Assembly: GCF_050436995.1 (NCBI RefSeq)
Contig: NC_134746.1
Span: forward strand, 14,196,501 to 14,260,500
DNA: 64,000 bases
Reading direction: 5' to 3'
From: Anticarsia gemmatalis
Taxonomy: Eukaryota > Arthropoda > Insecta > Lepidoptera > Erebidae
In this document: positions 24,371 to 34,777 of the stretch, one piece after another
Numbering within the stretch: the stretch's first letter is position 1
How the letters are laid out: every line of letters begins with the position of its first letter
Translations under genes and position numbers: made by a program
Notes under the pieces: generated by a model
Databases searched by the model: none
The model's input: the letters and a program-made list of their open reading frames with translations, nothing else
Told to the model about the DNA's origin: nothing

Positions 24371-25218
24371 GCTCAGTAGACTCGATCCTAGCTCATCTTA
24401 AAATGAGTAAAAACCTGCAGTAAGACTGTAATAGCACTTTTAAAGTCCTGTTTCCGCTTTCGCCTTGAAAGTAAATCGTTATCAGCAGCAAGTGCATTGT
24501 CTCATTCGCTCAGCTATCGACTGATTGTGGGTGTTTGACGAGGCGAGGACACAAACACTCCATCTGTTTGCCCTACTCCAGCTTGTTTGTTCTGTGCAAC
24601 TGATTCTGTTGTTGGCAAGCGAATGATAGTGTAGCTTTAAGGATGTTACTAGGTATACTTTTTATTACTTTCGTGTGATTTGTTTCACTGGATATGGTTA
24701 TTGATGATCATTTGAGGTCTTGGTTAGTTTAGTGTCGAGTATTTTGTGTTTTACATAGTTTGTCACTGTAATATTTAATGGTAAACGTTCCATTTTCTAG
24801 TATACTAAGGACTATGGCTTTATTCATAACATAGATTAGTTATAATACAACCAAATCATAAAAAAATAATGGGCAGCACTTTTTTTATAGCAAAAAAGTC
24901 GTTCTTGTTTTTTTTCCTAAATAGAGTAAAAAGAAAAGAGACTACCGCTCACTATTCACAATACCAAGCCATCCTTCCATTAAAGTCTAAAACATACAAT
25001 TTAGAAGTATTTGAATACAGCATAATATTCCCATGGGCTAGTACGCGTCGACGGACGCCGGCTAAAAATACCCGCGGCAAAAAAACATAGCTCGGACCAG
25101 TCTTCCTGTGCTAATCGATGCCAATTATACCTAGGGTCCCTGTACGACAGACTCTCATAGGATCTGTCCCTTTGCTAACGGATCTTTTTAACTTAGCCCT
25201 ATCATAGGTGTAGATTTG

Positions 25219-25400
25219 GAGTTTGACGCTATTTTCGACAGTCGGTACTACCGAGATTGACATTTAAAGTCGACTAGAAAAATTAGTTCCGAAGTTATCC
25301 GCTAGAGGCGCTGATCAAGTTTTCTTTACTTGTCACTAGATAGCCGTTTGTCGATAGTCGATAGTGGTAGAAATTCGCAGTACAAAAATCAGTGTGTGTG
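25219..25400 (+). repeat. MITE-like family copy
   Basis: TTTGACGCTATT, GTCGGTACTACCGAG, AAAAATTAGTTCC, ATCCGCTAGAGGCGCTGATCA, then GTCGATAGTGGTAGAAATTCGCAGT. The same words in the same order make up the copy at about 30410-30660. Confidence 0.6.
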
Positions 25401-25416
25401 TGTGTGTGTGTGTGTG
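25392..25416 (+). repeat. (GT)n microsatellite
   Basis: Twelve to thirteen uninterrupted GT units. Confidence 0.9.
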
Positions 25417-26379
25417 AGGTTTTAAATTGTAAGCTAGATTTTTGTAAAATCTCTTTGATTTTTGTATCTGTTTTTTGTAGAGTTAGGTTATTTAAAATCA
25501 CTATGAATATAGGTAAAGTTAGTTTAGTAAGGAAGGTATTGATTCTGATTATATAGATTAATATATTAAGAATACTTTATCTATATATAATTCCGGCACC
25601 TGCATTTAGGCTTAGTGATATCTTCTTCCGTTATCTTTTAGACAAAATTATATTAAAAACAGATAAAAATTAAATTAGTTATCTTGTAAGACATGTAACT
25701 TTGTAGGGATCGTTGCTAGCTGTATATAAAAGACAGATAAAAAAATAAAATGTTTAGTCTTGTTAAAAATTTGTTCAAATTGCAGTAAGTGATATTCTTT
25801 GGTTTATACTTACCCTCATAAGAATATGATGGGATGTTTCTATGTTCGATAATGAAATAATTTGTATATATGAACCTGTTAGATAATTTCCCCTAGTTGA
25901 GTATTTAATTCTAAAAATATACACGATGTTCAGGAAATTCTTCAAAATTTAATACCTATCTATCTTGACTTATAAAAAACTTGTAACTAGACAAGACAAG
26001 TTCTAATAAGTTAACTAATTACATTTATTAAATAATTATTTTTCACCCTTTTCTGGGCCGTTTCCGAAATTGAGATAATTTATTCTATACTAGTTGCTGT
26101 CTGCTGGTTTTCTGGCGTTGAATATTAATTGTAACCTTGATTTTTACTTGAGAATTTGTGAATTATAAGGCCTAACTCCTATGTAGTAATGCAGAAACTA
26201 CAAAACATCACATGTTACTCTATATCTTTTGATTAATTAAAATTAATAAAATTCAATTATTTACACATGAAAATTGAGCATAAAAGTATAAATAATATAT
26301 ATATTTTTTAAAGATATTATCCTGAATAAAACAAAAAAACTATACACCCTCCTAACATACAAATATCTGGATGCAAAAA

Positions 26380-27100
26380 CGATTAGTATTGCGGAACGTA
26401 ATGTCGTCACTGTCTCTTTCACACAAGTGGATAAACAGTAAAGTGTGACAAGGACAGGTTGTTTTACTATTCATAACCCTTGATTGTGCTGCCGTTAGCG
26501 CATCTATGACGTACATTGCAATGTGTGAGTATGTACAGTCAGCTCCAAAAATCACTGAACATATTCAATCTTTCGACACCCTATATTTGTAGTATTGCAT
26601 ATTATTCCATCGAGAAAACATCTGACGGTGATCGAAATAATTAATTCTACCTGATTTTGTTCATGTATTTATTCATATCTATACTAATATTATAAAGCTG
26701 ATGAGTTTGTTTGTTTGATTGTTTGGTTGAACGCGCTAATTTCAGGAACTACTGGTCCGATATGAAAAATTCTTTCACTGTTAGTTAGCCCATTTATCGA
26801 GGAAGGCTATAGGCTACATATCATCACGTTACGACCAATAGAAGCAGAGTACCAGTAAAAAATGTTACAAAAACGGGGAACATTATGACCCATTCCCTCT
26901 TATGTGACGCAAGTGAAGTTGCGCGGGTCAGCTAGTAGATATATAGGGTGTCGAAAGATGGAATATGTTCAGCGACTTATGGATTTGACTGTACATATTC
27001 GCATACGTGTGCGTGCTGCGCGGGCGCACCGACTGGCAGCCTTGAATTCGTTCATCGACTGCATTTTACGACGATAACAGTTCGGAAACGCATCATACTG
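26380..27100. mobile_element. Fold-back (inverted repeat) element split by a Helitron
   Basis: Inner arms 26531-26586 and 26941-26996 match at 50 of 56 positions in inverted orientation (ATGTACAGTC...TTTCGACACCCTATAT). Weaker inverted similarity continues outward on both sides (GCTGCC, GCGGAACG..ATGTCGTC), so the element is larger than the inner arms. The Helitron at 26678-26935 sits in what was about a 95-base loop. Non-coding; probably a MITE. Confidence 0.65.
26678..26935 (+). mobile_element. Non-autonomous Helitron, copy 4 (nested)
   Basis: Complete copy of the 1661 family: TCTATACTAATATTATAAAG start after A, hairpin altered in its loop (CGCAAGTGAAGTTGCG), CTAG end before T. It is inserted in the loop of the fold-back element, so it is the younger of the two. 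Confidence 0.8.
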
Positions 27101-28696
27101 ATATTATATTTTCTAATTGTTAATTTTATTTAATTAATTGCTTTTTGATTGCTGTTCTTATGTGAATTGGTGATATGAATGTTTTAGGGAGTAAATTAGT
27201 AGGCATATATTTTTTCTTTAATTCATTTCTTCAATTTATAATGTTGTTTCTTTAGTATAAATATGATTACCAAATAAAATATGTACCTACTTATAAGATC
27301 AGTGTTCAGTACTTAACGTCGTTTAATCCTAACATAAGCCCATCTATTTAGATTTTTTTACACTTATTAGTAACTTACATATTTCTACACCTACTCATAC
27401 AGTCTCATATACAAATTTGCTCTATTAGTATATATCTGCAAAACGTTTAAACAAAATATATTCTCGTTAAAAATATTCGCATGTGCAAAGTTTCCGAACG
27501 CACCAAGATCTGCAACACCTCGGTCCCTTGCTCGAACATCTCGTTAACTATCGCCCTCTCGTTCTAACACACAGAACTCTCATACAGCTATCTCTTTCAT
27601 GCGCACGCGCATAATTGGCGCCGGAGGAAGCGCCGAGAGATTGATGATCTAAGCTGCATCGATCCTTTTTTATTATTTTCTTTTAAAGTTCCGTTGGTTA
27701 TTTTTACAAGCATGACTTTATAGGGCGAGATACGCTACACACTATTGTAACCCATTGCTCTATTTAGTGAAATATCTAAGATGTAGGTATAGCTTGAAAG
27801 CTAAGCTTAAAATAACTAAAAGTGAGGAATTTTCCTTAAGAAATTATTTGAAACTTTCATCAACTGAGCAGGAAAACGTAGAGAATCTTTGTTACTAAGA
27901 ATAAATAGCAAATTCTTATAGGTATTTAGGTACACTGCACTTACTCGCAACTAACTGGAAAGGCGATTTCCTACAACAATCAAATTGGTAATTTTGTATA
28001 AAAATGACATAAACGCTCTTAGTGTATTCCGAGAAACTGATTTTAACAGTCAAACTCTTAAAATCAGTCTTATTTATTTCTATAATAAGAAAAACAAACC
28101 AATATCGCAACAAAAATATGCCAAAAGTAATGCACTTTCGTATATCTGCGCTTACGCATACGAATACCTTTAAAAAGGGTTTTTATTGTCATTTTCCTGT
28201 TCAAATCGCGTCAAGTTAGCAACAGCGACGCGTCGGCTTTAACGTAGCTTAATGTAGCATTGTTTAATGTGAAGATAACGCTTATCTTAATAGAAAATAA
28301 TAAGATTTTGGACAGTAGTTATGTTATAAAGAGAGTGTGAATCTTGTTTGTAAACGGATTGACTAGTATTGATGTAACTTTGTTCTAACAATATATTTTG
28401 AAGCCAGGTTACGTTTTATGGGTGTGGCAGTGTTTATATAGGTTTTTGTCTCAAGCTCCTGATGAATTACATTTAGAGCGTACAATATTACTATTTAAAT
28501 TATCAAGCATTGTTATTGAATGAAATAATTCTTCCATTACGAAGTGCCGACTACCTTTGTAACTGCGTCAAAATAATAGCAAGAAACCGACTCCAATTCA
28601 CATCAACCAAATAGAATACTTGAGCCTCTAAATGGCAATTTTGGCCATCAAAAATGTATAGTCTGGATCGTCTGTGGGTTCGCAAGGCCGTGACCC

Positions 28697-28766
28697 GCCG
28701 GGGGATGCCGACGGATGCCGGGAGATGCCGGGAGATGTCGGGGGATGCCTCGGGATGCCGGGTGGT
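28697..28766 (+). repeat. 10-base minisatellite, seven units
   Basis: Consensus GCCGGGAGAT, seven units with one to four substitutions each, in otherwise AT-rich DNA. A minus-strand frame through it gives Pro/Ser-rich sequence, but the 10-base period shifts frame each unit, which argues against coding. Confidence 0.85.
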
Positions 28767-30004
28767 GTCTGAGATCCGCGCTTATTACTAATATCATCCC
28801 AATTTACCTTTTGTCGCGCCGACATTACGAACGCCACGCTAACGGGTTTGTCTGACCTCAGAATTTTAGAGGTCGCCCATTACAATTGTAAATTTCCCTC
28901 ACGTTCCTCTTTCCTCCGCCCTCTGGACGACCTACATTTGGGAAAAATGAAAATTCTTGTATGACTCAAAGATGTTGCTTATAGGTTCTGAAAATCTGAA
29001 TATTACTAGTTACAATATGTCACTGTCGATCACAAGGATGAAATAAATATTTAACTATTCCAATAAGAAATAGTCTAGTAGACTACCTTAGTTGTACAAG
29101 ATTCGATTCTCATACAAAGAGATTTGTCAATAAAAAACTAGTTTTTGTAGTGTAGTTTTATCATAAATATAATTGCAATGATTCAGATCCTATTTAAGAA
29201 AAATACGGTACTCAAAGCTCTGTAAAAATATTTTCCATCTAGCCATCAAACCGAAAGTGCTAAATCTAGACACAATATTTCAAAAGCGAGCCTACGAATA
29301 TGTCACACGCGAACACTAAAAGATTGGACACACTCCATTGATTCTGAATCATGCCGAAGATAACCTGAATGCCTGTAATATCTCCTGACTTTAGGCCTTT
29401 TTATAACCTAGTAAATACTTACCTTTTACATGTTCAACTTTTGTTATTGAAGTTTTTGATGGTTTTTAAATATAATGAAGATTGGAAGTCAATTTGTTCT
29501 AAGTATGATTTTTATTCTGAAAATCTCTTATTTATTCATTCCCCGTGATTCTTCTTATCTACAAAGGTAAGACGCAAACCAACAACTTCTTTTTTACCAT
29601 TTCATAATTGCTTATAATCAAGAATATAGAAAAACTCACTTAAAGATAATAATGTTTGTTATCTTTGCAAATATCCCGAACATTCTAAACTAAGCAGAGC
29701 TAAGACAAAGCTTTAAAGAAACGTACTTCTATATATATACATTTACAGTTGCGACTATCTATGCTATTTCACGTTTTTACCACTACGACAAATTTATTAA
29801 TTTTAAAGTCTCAGCCGTTAATTTTCCTTTAAAGCAAACTATCACTTATTTTCCTAAACAATTGCAATCATATTACCTGTACATATACTTATTAATAGGT
29901 CAGACGTATTCCCTTATTCCAGAAATACATGTAAGATTTTCCCTACAAATTGACGCGGAAGGAAATAATTCTAAAACAAATCTTCAGGAATAAATACATA
30001 GTAC

Positions 30005-30034
30005 TATATATATATATATATATATACATATATA
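30005..30034. repeat. (TA)n microsatellite
   Basis: About ten TA units plus a CATATATA end. Confidence 0.85.
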
Positions 30035-30409
30035 CTTCTTATGCATTCGTTTCCCTTTAGATAGCGTTGTATAAAACTGCCTGTATAGAATCGTTGACGT
30101 TTGGTCACTAAAGTGTATATTTGTTGCACAAAATATTATTTTGTCCTGTTTCCTTTAATTTTGCAAGTGAAGCCCGTGGCTGGAATCACGTGCATTTGTT
30201 TGGATAGGGATGTAGTTGATCTCTTAGAACAAAGTTACATACACCTTAACAGACTTAAGTTCGTACAGTAATTCTAATTAGAAAATGTACCTGATTCCGT
30301 CGTCGAACCATAACGCGATTTGCTGTCGGTATATTTCTATCTTCTATCAATGTAAAAGCATTTGACATTTTAAATAACTTGAAAAGCATAGTTCTTGCAA
30401 AGGTCGGAA

Positions 30410-30660
30410 ATGACGCTATTCAGTAGCATGATTTTCTCCTGTCAGTACTATCGAGAATTGAAAGTTTGACATTTAAAATGTAACACAAAAATAGTTCCTA
30501 CGATACAGGCCAATTTTGTATGAAAATCTGATCAGCGCCTATAGCTGATCAGATTTTCATACAAAATTGGTCTATAGCTAGTAGGTTGTCGACAGTATTA
30601 GTAAGAAATCGCCTTACAGGGGCCATTGCTATCTTAATACCGGTAAAGAAACTTCGCAGT
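30410..30660 (+). repeat. MITE-like family copy with internal inverted duplication
   Basis: Same word order as the 25219 copy (TGACGCTATT, GTCAGTACTATCGAG, TTTGACATTTAAAATGT, AAAATAGTTCC, then GTAGGTTGTCGACAG). The core region is replaced by a perfect palindrome at 30510-30570 that repeats the CTGATCAG segment in both orientations. Confidence 0.6.
30510..30570. repeat. Perfect 27-base inverted repeat with 7-base loop
   Basis: Arms 30510-30536 and 30544-30570 (CCAATTTTGTATGAAAATCT plus GATCAGC and its exact complement) around GCCTATA. No mismatch in 27 pairs. Confidence 0.9.
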
Positions 30661-30978
30661 TTTTAATATATAACAAGTGATTATGAAATGACGTGTATTA
30701 CACAAGCGGGGTCGTTGACCGATCACTGATATGATAGACCCCCGACCCAGCTGATAACGCCATCTTAGATTCACATTAGAACTTGTTTGTATCGCACATT
30801 TTGATAACGGTTTATTGTATGACTCGCGAATTTTATCATTTTAGCTTTAAATACATATTATACATTTCAATTAACATGACATAATAATTATATTTTTAGC
30901 CTACTATTGAGCTGAAGTCTTCTCCCGTAATGAGAGAAGAGTCACGGACTACAGGTTGTGTCCCATACATTGGCTAAC

Positions 30979-31061
30979 CCCCGGTTTCAGAGATACCTTT
31001 AGAGGTAGTTTATTTATTCAATAGCGTTTAAACTCAACGCTAAATGTACTCAGAAACCGGG
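30979..31061. mobile_element. Short MITE with inverted ends
   Basis: CCCGGTTTCAGAGATACCTTTAG at the left pairs with the reverse complement of CTAAATGTACTCAGAAACCGGG at the right. A second, half copy (AAACGCTATTGAATAG ... AATGTACCTCAGAAACCG) lies at 24317-24370. Confidence 0.6.
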
Positions 31062-31683
31062 CATAAGTGCGACTTTGAATATATTGAATTATGTTTTAAA
31101 CAAACTTCTTTACCGATAGAACTAGAGACAATTATAATCACACATGACTTTTAAAAGTAATAGTGTTATCTTAGGTTTAAAATACAATATCATCGAACAT
31201 TTATTTATTAAATATTTAGCAAATATGTGCCTAGTAAGTAGTATCAAATATCAAAAGAAGACTTACTTATTTGATGTCAATTTTATGTATAATTTTCTAG
31301 AATATTTGTATAGTCCACTCTTTCAATTTATCAGTAAAGTACACAATAATTTAAATATATTTAAATATATACTAATATAACTCACGTTTTACGATAAAAA
31401 CTGCATTTTTTGCTCAATATTTGAAGATAAACTAACTGCATCATTGTGAACTTGATTCACAAAAACATCACATAATGACAGTCAAAGGTTATCGATTTAT
31501 TATTATTTTGATAATTTGTGGAAAAATTATATATACTCTTGTTTTTTCCGTATATTATCTATGGAATAGTTCTTTACATAATGATTTCTAATGTTAGAAA
31601 ATATTACATATTTCAAAACAAGACTTACTTTAAACCAATATGTATAGGAATACTAAATTGTGTTTTAAAACTATGTAGATTAT

Positions 31684-32992
31684 GACTCTACCTCTCATTT
31701 AATAACTCTTGTTTTGTATCCAGCAGTGTGACATGAGTTAAATAAATTCTAAAATAAAATTATTCAAATTATATTTCAATGAAAAATCTTTAAATCTTGC
31801 ATTTAAGTAGGGTTCTTCAAATTATTATCTAAAGGATGTTTTAATCTCATATTAAATGTACAGATTCCTATTAAATTTAGATTTAATAACTGGCATAAAA
31901 CATAGCATTTCAAAAAGTAGAGTTTAAAAAATCTTAAAATTGCAAACTTAACCTTAATCAGTCAAGAAACATTGTTAAAATCTCTACATATCACATCCAC
32001 ATGTTAAAAAGCGTGTGTGACTCTATCACATTGTTTTTATTTCTCTTTTCCAGAAATGTCACGTTAATTCGAACTTGGTGATAATCACTGTTTACCGTAG
32101 AGGCGACCAGGACGCCTGCGCGTAGAGATAACTTGTTTATCTCAATGATTTCTTTAATGAAGATAGAGTTTAATCATTATTATTGTATTATACAATACTT
32201 GGTAAAGTCATTGTGTTTGTAGAATGTAGAGGTCTTTGTTGACTTAAGAGTCAAATGAAGAAAGATAAATAACGATTAATCTTTTATCTTAGAATATTTA
32301 ACAATATTTTTTGGGCGTTATTACTAAAAGAACTAAAACACACTTATTTTTATTAAACTCTACATTTTTTCAATTTAAAAAAACACTAACAAAAAAGTAT
32401 ACAACATTAGTGATGTTATTTAACTGCTCTACATAACTCTACATACAAAATACGCTGTGTCATTTCCTTAAAGACGTTATCGTGCATATAAACAATATTA
32501 TTGCGATCTATTTTTGTAGTTAACTCTATTATCTCTACTTGAGGCAGGGCGCACCGCTCCTAACTTCGTTACTTGGACCGAGGCAGACTCTACATGCCAA
32601 AGGAGGGCAAATTAGCGAATGTTACCAATACTCTACGTATACATGTATCGTAAGATATTGAAAGACGTTGTTTTTATTTGATAGAGCAATGTGACTCTAC
32701 CACAAAACCTTTATAATCAGTCATCCAATTAATTTATGTAAAGCTAAAGATTATCTAAATAAGAAACGTAACTCCCAAAAGACTCTACCAAAAATAGAGT
32801 CAGCCGTATTTAAATATCCTCAGGCCTGTATAAAATGTAAAACTAAACTGAAATAGTCTCTATCAACATTGTCATTCAGGCGCACCTCTATAATTATGCC
32901 AAAATTATGCGTCACTTCCACGTTGGCGACGACTCTATCTCTTTAGGACGAACGTGTGACATTGGCTCTAAATTCAAAGTACCTACTCTACC
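31684..32992. promoter_or_regulatory. Cluster of CTCTAC / GTAGAG sites upstream of E93
   Basis: By hand I count roughly 25 CTCTA/TAGAG words in 1.3 kb, against about 3 expected in AT-rich DNA. Full GACTCTAC occurs at 31684, 32586, 32693 and 32781; further CTCTAC at 31982, 32358, 32427, 32437, 32533, 32631 and 32986; GTAGAG at 32097, 32122 and 32226; GACTCTAT/ATAGAGTC at 32019, 32794 and 32931. Spacing is irregular, so this is not a tandem repeat. Most sites read CTCTAC on the + strand. The motif matches part of the Mblk-1 (bee E93) element as I recall it. Confidence 0.55.
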
Positions 32993-33137
32993 TATTATTG
33001 ACCAGCGTAAGCTGACACATGACCGATTTAACTAGACCCCTCAGCTGTTACACATCGCTACGAGCTCAGAGAGCAAGTAACGCTGGCGTCGAGACTGTGT
33101 CACGTGGTCTGCGCGCGCGCAACTTTATTTGTAAAGT

Positions 33138-33150
33138 CGGTCAATGCCCC
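33138..33150 (+). promoter_or_regulatory. Ecdysone-response-element-like site near the E93 promoter
   Basis: CGGTCAATGCCCC matches 11 of 13 positions of the EcR/USP consensus RGKTCANTGAMCY. It lies about 0.73 kb upstream of the start codon. E93 is a classic ecdysone-induced gene, which makes the position plausible. Chance matches of this quality are not rare. Confidence 0.3.
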
Positions 33151-33532
33151 GAGCGTTAGATAAAAAAACACACAATTTGTTTACGCCTCGGTTACGCAAA
33201 ACTCTGATTGTACCCTCGCGTTCCGGTTCGTGATAAATATTATAAATTGTTATTTAAGTTACGATCTATGAAATAATATCATTTAATTATGCACTCTATC
33301 TATTTCACGTTGTTTACTCCGCTCAGTGATAACACTTGATTCACAAAACGTGCCCGGAAAAGCAAATAGGCAATTAAATAACAAAAAACTTGAATCTATA
33401 GCAATATTAATTAGCGATATAATTTTCCCCGTAAATTCATTATCAGAACACAATCGCCGCTGAACGGCACACGAACCACAACGTTAATTAATCAACTCGA
33501 AAACAGTGAAAACCTGTTGGGTAACTCGGGAA

Positions 33533-33817
33533 ATGAAGGAAAGCTCCAACACGAAAGTGGAAAAAGCTCCGACAACACACTCGCAAACACGCACACTAGC
33601 GCGGACCACGCAGACGTCGCCGCCGTCTGTGTGCAGGCACGCACACACGCGCGCCGCAGTACGAAAACGAAAGTGTCCGAGCGGCGCCGAGCGCGCCCGA
33701 AGCGAGCTCACGAAGTCAGTGGAACTCATCGTCGAAACTGGGACATCAGTCCGTAACACGACGCGAACGCCGACGGACGCGGCGCGCGGTTGCAACACAA
33801 CACATTACGCTCTATGA
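33533..33817 (+). other. Upstream ORF (about 94 codons) in the E93 leader
   Basis: ATG at 33533 opens a frame to a stop ending at 33817, 54 bases before the main start. Its sequence is Thr/Arg/Ser-rich and resembles no family I know. It may simply reflect GC-rich leader composition. If transcribed, it would restrain translation of the main ORF. Confidence 0.3.
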
Positions 33818-33845
33818 CATAACTGAAAACTGTGGGCTTGTGATT

Positions 33846-33869
33846 ATGGTGTTTGGTGATAATAATTAA
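33846..33869 (+). other. Seven-codon upstream ORF ending 2 bases before the E93 start
   Basis: ATG GTG TTT GGT GAT AAT AAT TAA; its stop ends at 33869 and the main ATG begins at 33872. A two-codon upstream ORF (ATG ACA TAA) lies at 33814-33822. Such close spacing normally disfavours reinitiation, so it may modulate which of the two main ATGs is used. Confidence 0.4.
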
Positions 33870-33871
33870 AT

Positions 33872-34274
33872 ATGATGGCTGTGGAAGCGCGTCCGGCGAG
33901 CGCCGGCCCGGAGCCACGCCGGTCGCCGGCCGCCGACCGTAGAGCGCTGAGCGCGGATAACGAGCCTCGCACCCTGGCTGCCAGGAAAGCCTACCCTGAG
34001 GAACCGATGTCTCCCAAACATGAGATGGAGGAGGACGATGCCCCACTAGACTTGACCGTTCGTAAAGAGATTACTGTATGCGATTTTGCGAGGCATTCTT
34101 TCGCCGACCCGGCGGACTATGTGAGGACACAGCTCATCCTGAGGCAGTCCCAGGACTACCTGGCCTCGGGCCGGGACTCCGGCACGGAATCAGACGACTC
34201 GGCCGAGCGGCTCAGCCCCGGCGACGACGCCGTCTCGGGGAAAGCGTACAAAAAGTCACTCATGAAGAGATACA
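33872..34274 (+). CDS. E93: E93 (Eip93F/Mblk-1, LCOR-family) transcription factor, first visible coding exon
   Basis: This exon encodes 134 residues plus one base. An in-frame TAA at 33863-33865 sits just before two adjacent ATGs (33872 and 33875); the second has A at -3 and G at +4. The protein is rich in Arg/Pro/Ala up to about residue 45. It then has an acidic stretch (EMEEDDA) leading into PLDLTVRK at residues 58-65, a CtBP corepressor-binding motif of the PxDLS/T class. An acidic Ser/Asp patch (DSGTESDDSAE) follows at about 102-112 and a basic end (KAYKKSLMKRY) at 124-134. The donor ACA|GTAAGT at 34274/34275 leaves phase 1. As I recall LCOR, it carries the same PLDLTVR(K) motif. Insect E93 is the LCOR relative, a nuclear factor that drives adult differentiation downstream of ecdysone. 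No DNA-binding domain is visible here; in E93 it is encoded further 3'. Another CtBP-binding factor remains possible. Confidence 0.72.
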
Positions 34275-34608
34275 GTAAGTTTTTATCTGATAATTATTGT
34301 GATTTACTACAAATATTTGTTTCACTTTCAACCGTTTACTACTTTGGAATATGCAACAGTTATCTTACAGCGTGATGTTTTTGTACGATGGATACAAAAT
34401 AAAATGGATAAAACTTTAAAATACCATTTTGGTTTTGCAGCGATCAATCAACCAAACATAATACAAAGACATCTGAATATATTATTATAAAATATGTTTA
34501 CATCGATCGATCACTTTGAATCACACTATAGTTATATAACTTATCTAAATTGTTACGAAAATTCAACTTGTATATAAAAAAGATTTTCCGTGAAACGTCA
34601 AAAGAAAG

Positions 34609-34667
34609 TGCTACGGCCTACGGTCGTAGCGTTGTCTACAAGCATGCTACGGACCTCGCTACGAGTG
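34609..34667. repeat. CTACG-rich patch in intron 1
   Basis: Repeated CTACG/CGTAG words in both orientations (CTACGGCCTACGGTCGTAGCG, GCTACGGACC, GCTACGAG). Similar in character to 2485-2550. Origin unknown, probably a repeat. Confidence 0.45.
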
Positions 34668-34763
34668 TTTTTACTTTCAGCAATATAATGATATTGTAAT
34701 GAGCGGTATTGTATTGCATGTAAATATGTACATAATGTGCACAAGCTGTATTGTGCGGCTCCC

Positions 34764-34777
34764 TGACCTAGCTCAAC
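34764..34777 (+). promoter_or_regulatory. Kr-h1 binding-site-like sequence in E93 intron 1
   Basis: TGACCTAGCTCAAC fits TGACCTNNNNYAAC, the Kr-h1 site consensus as I remember it from silkworm work. It lies about 490 bases after exon 1. Kr-h1, induced by juvenile hormone, is known to repress E93 directly. Under uniform base use about 0.24 matches would be expected in the whole window on both strands. Confidence 0.35.

Larger units (their letters stand above)
22356..25218. other. Non-coding stretch
   Basis: Holds another MITE core at 22905-22965 (CCGCTAGGGGCGCTGATCA), a GC-rich patch at 23814-23895 and a half MITE at 24317-24370 that matches the element at 30979-31061. The remainder is AT-rich with no gene seen. 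Confidence 0.5.
27101..31683. other. Non-coding stretch
   Basis: No gene seen. Noted: a possible MITE end at about 27480-27620 (GCGCACGCGC and CGGTCCCTTGCTCG words), a 10-base minisatellite (28697-28766), a TA run at about 30005-30034, a MITE copy with a perfect palindrome (30410-30660) and a short MITE (30979-31061). 31100-31680 is very AT-rich and featureless. Confidence 0.5.
32993..33871 (+). promoter_or_regulatory. Putative promoter and 5' leader of E93
   Basis: About 0.9 kb upstream of the start codon, with CG-rich stretches from 33061 and especially 33600-33790. It holds a palindromic E-box CACGTG at 33101-33106 and an ecdysone-response-like sequence at 33138-33150. At least three ATGs precede the main start (33533, 33814, 33846). 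No convincing TATA box was seen; TCAGT initiator-like words occur at about 33323, 33713 and 33747. The transcription start cannot be fixed from sequence alone, and an unseen upstream 5' exon is possible. Confidence 0.4.

Noticed and set aside
28628..28837. Pro/Ser-rich minus-strand ORF
   Set aside because: Runs through a 10-base minisatellite, whose period would shift the frame with each unit change.
33726..34046. 106-codon minus-strand ORF over E93 exon 1
   Set aside because: Antisense shadow of the GC-rich leader and exon 1.
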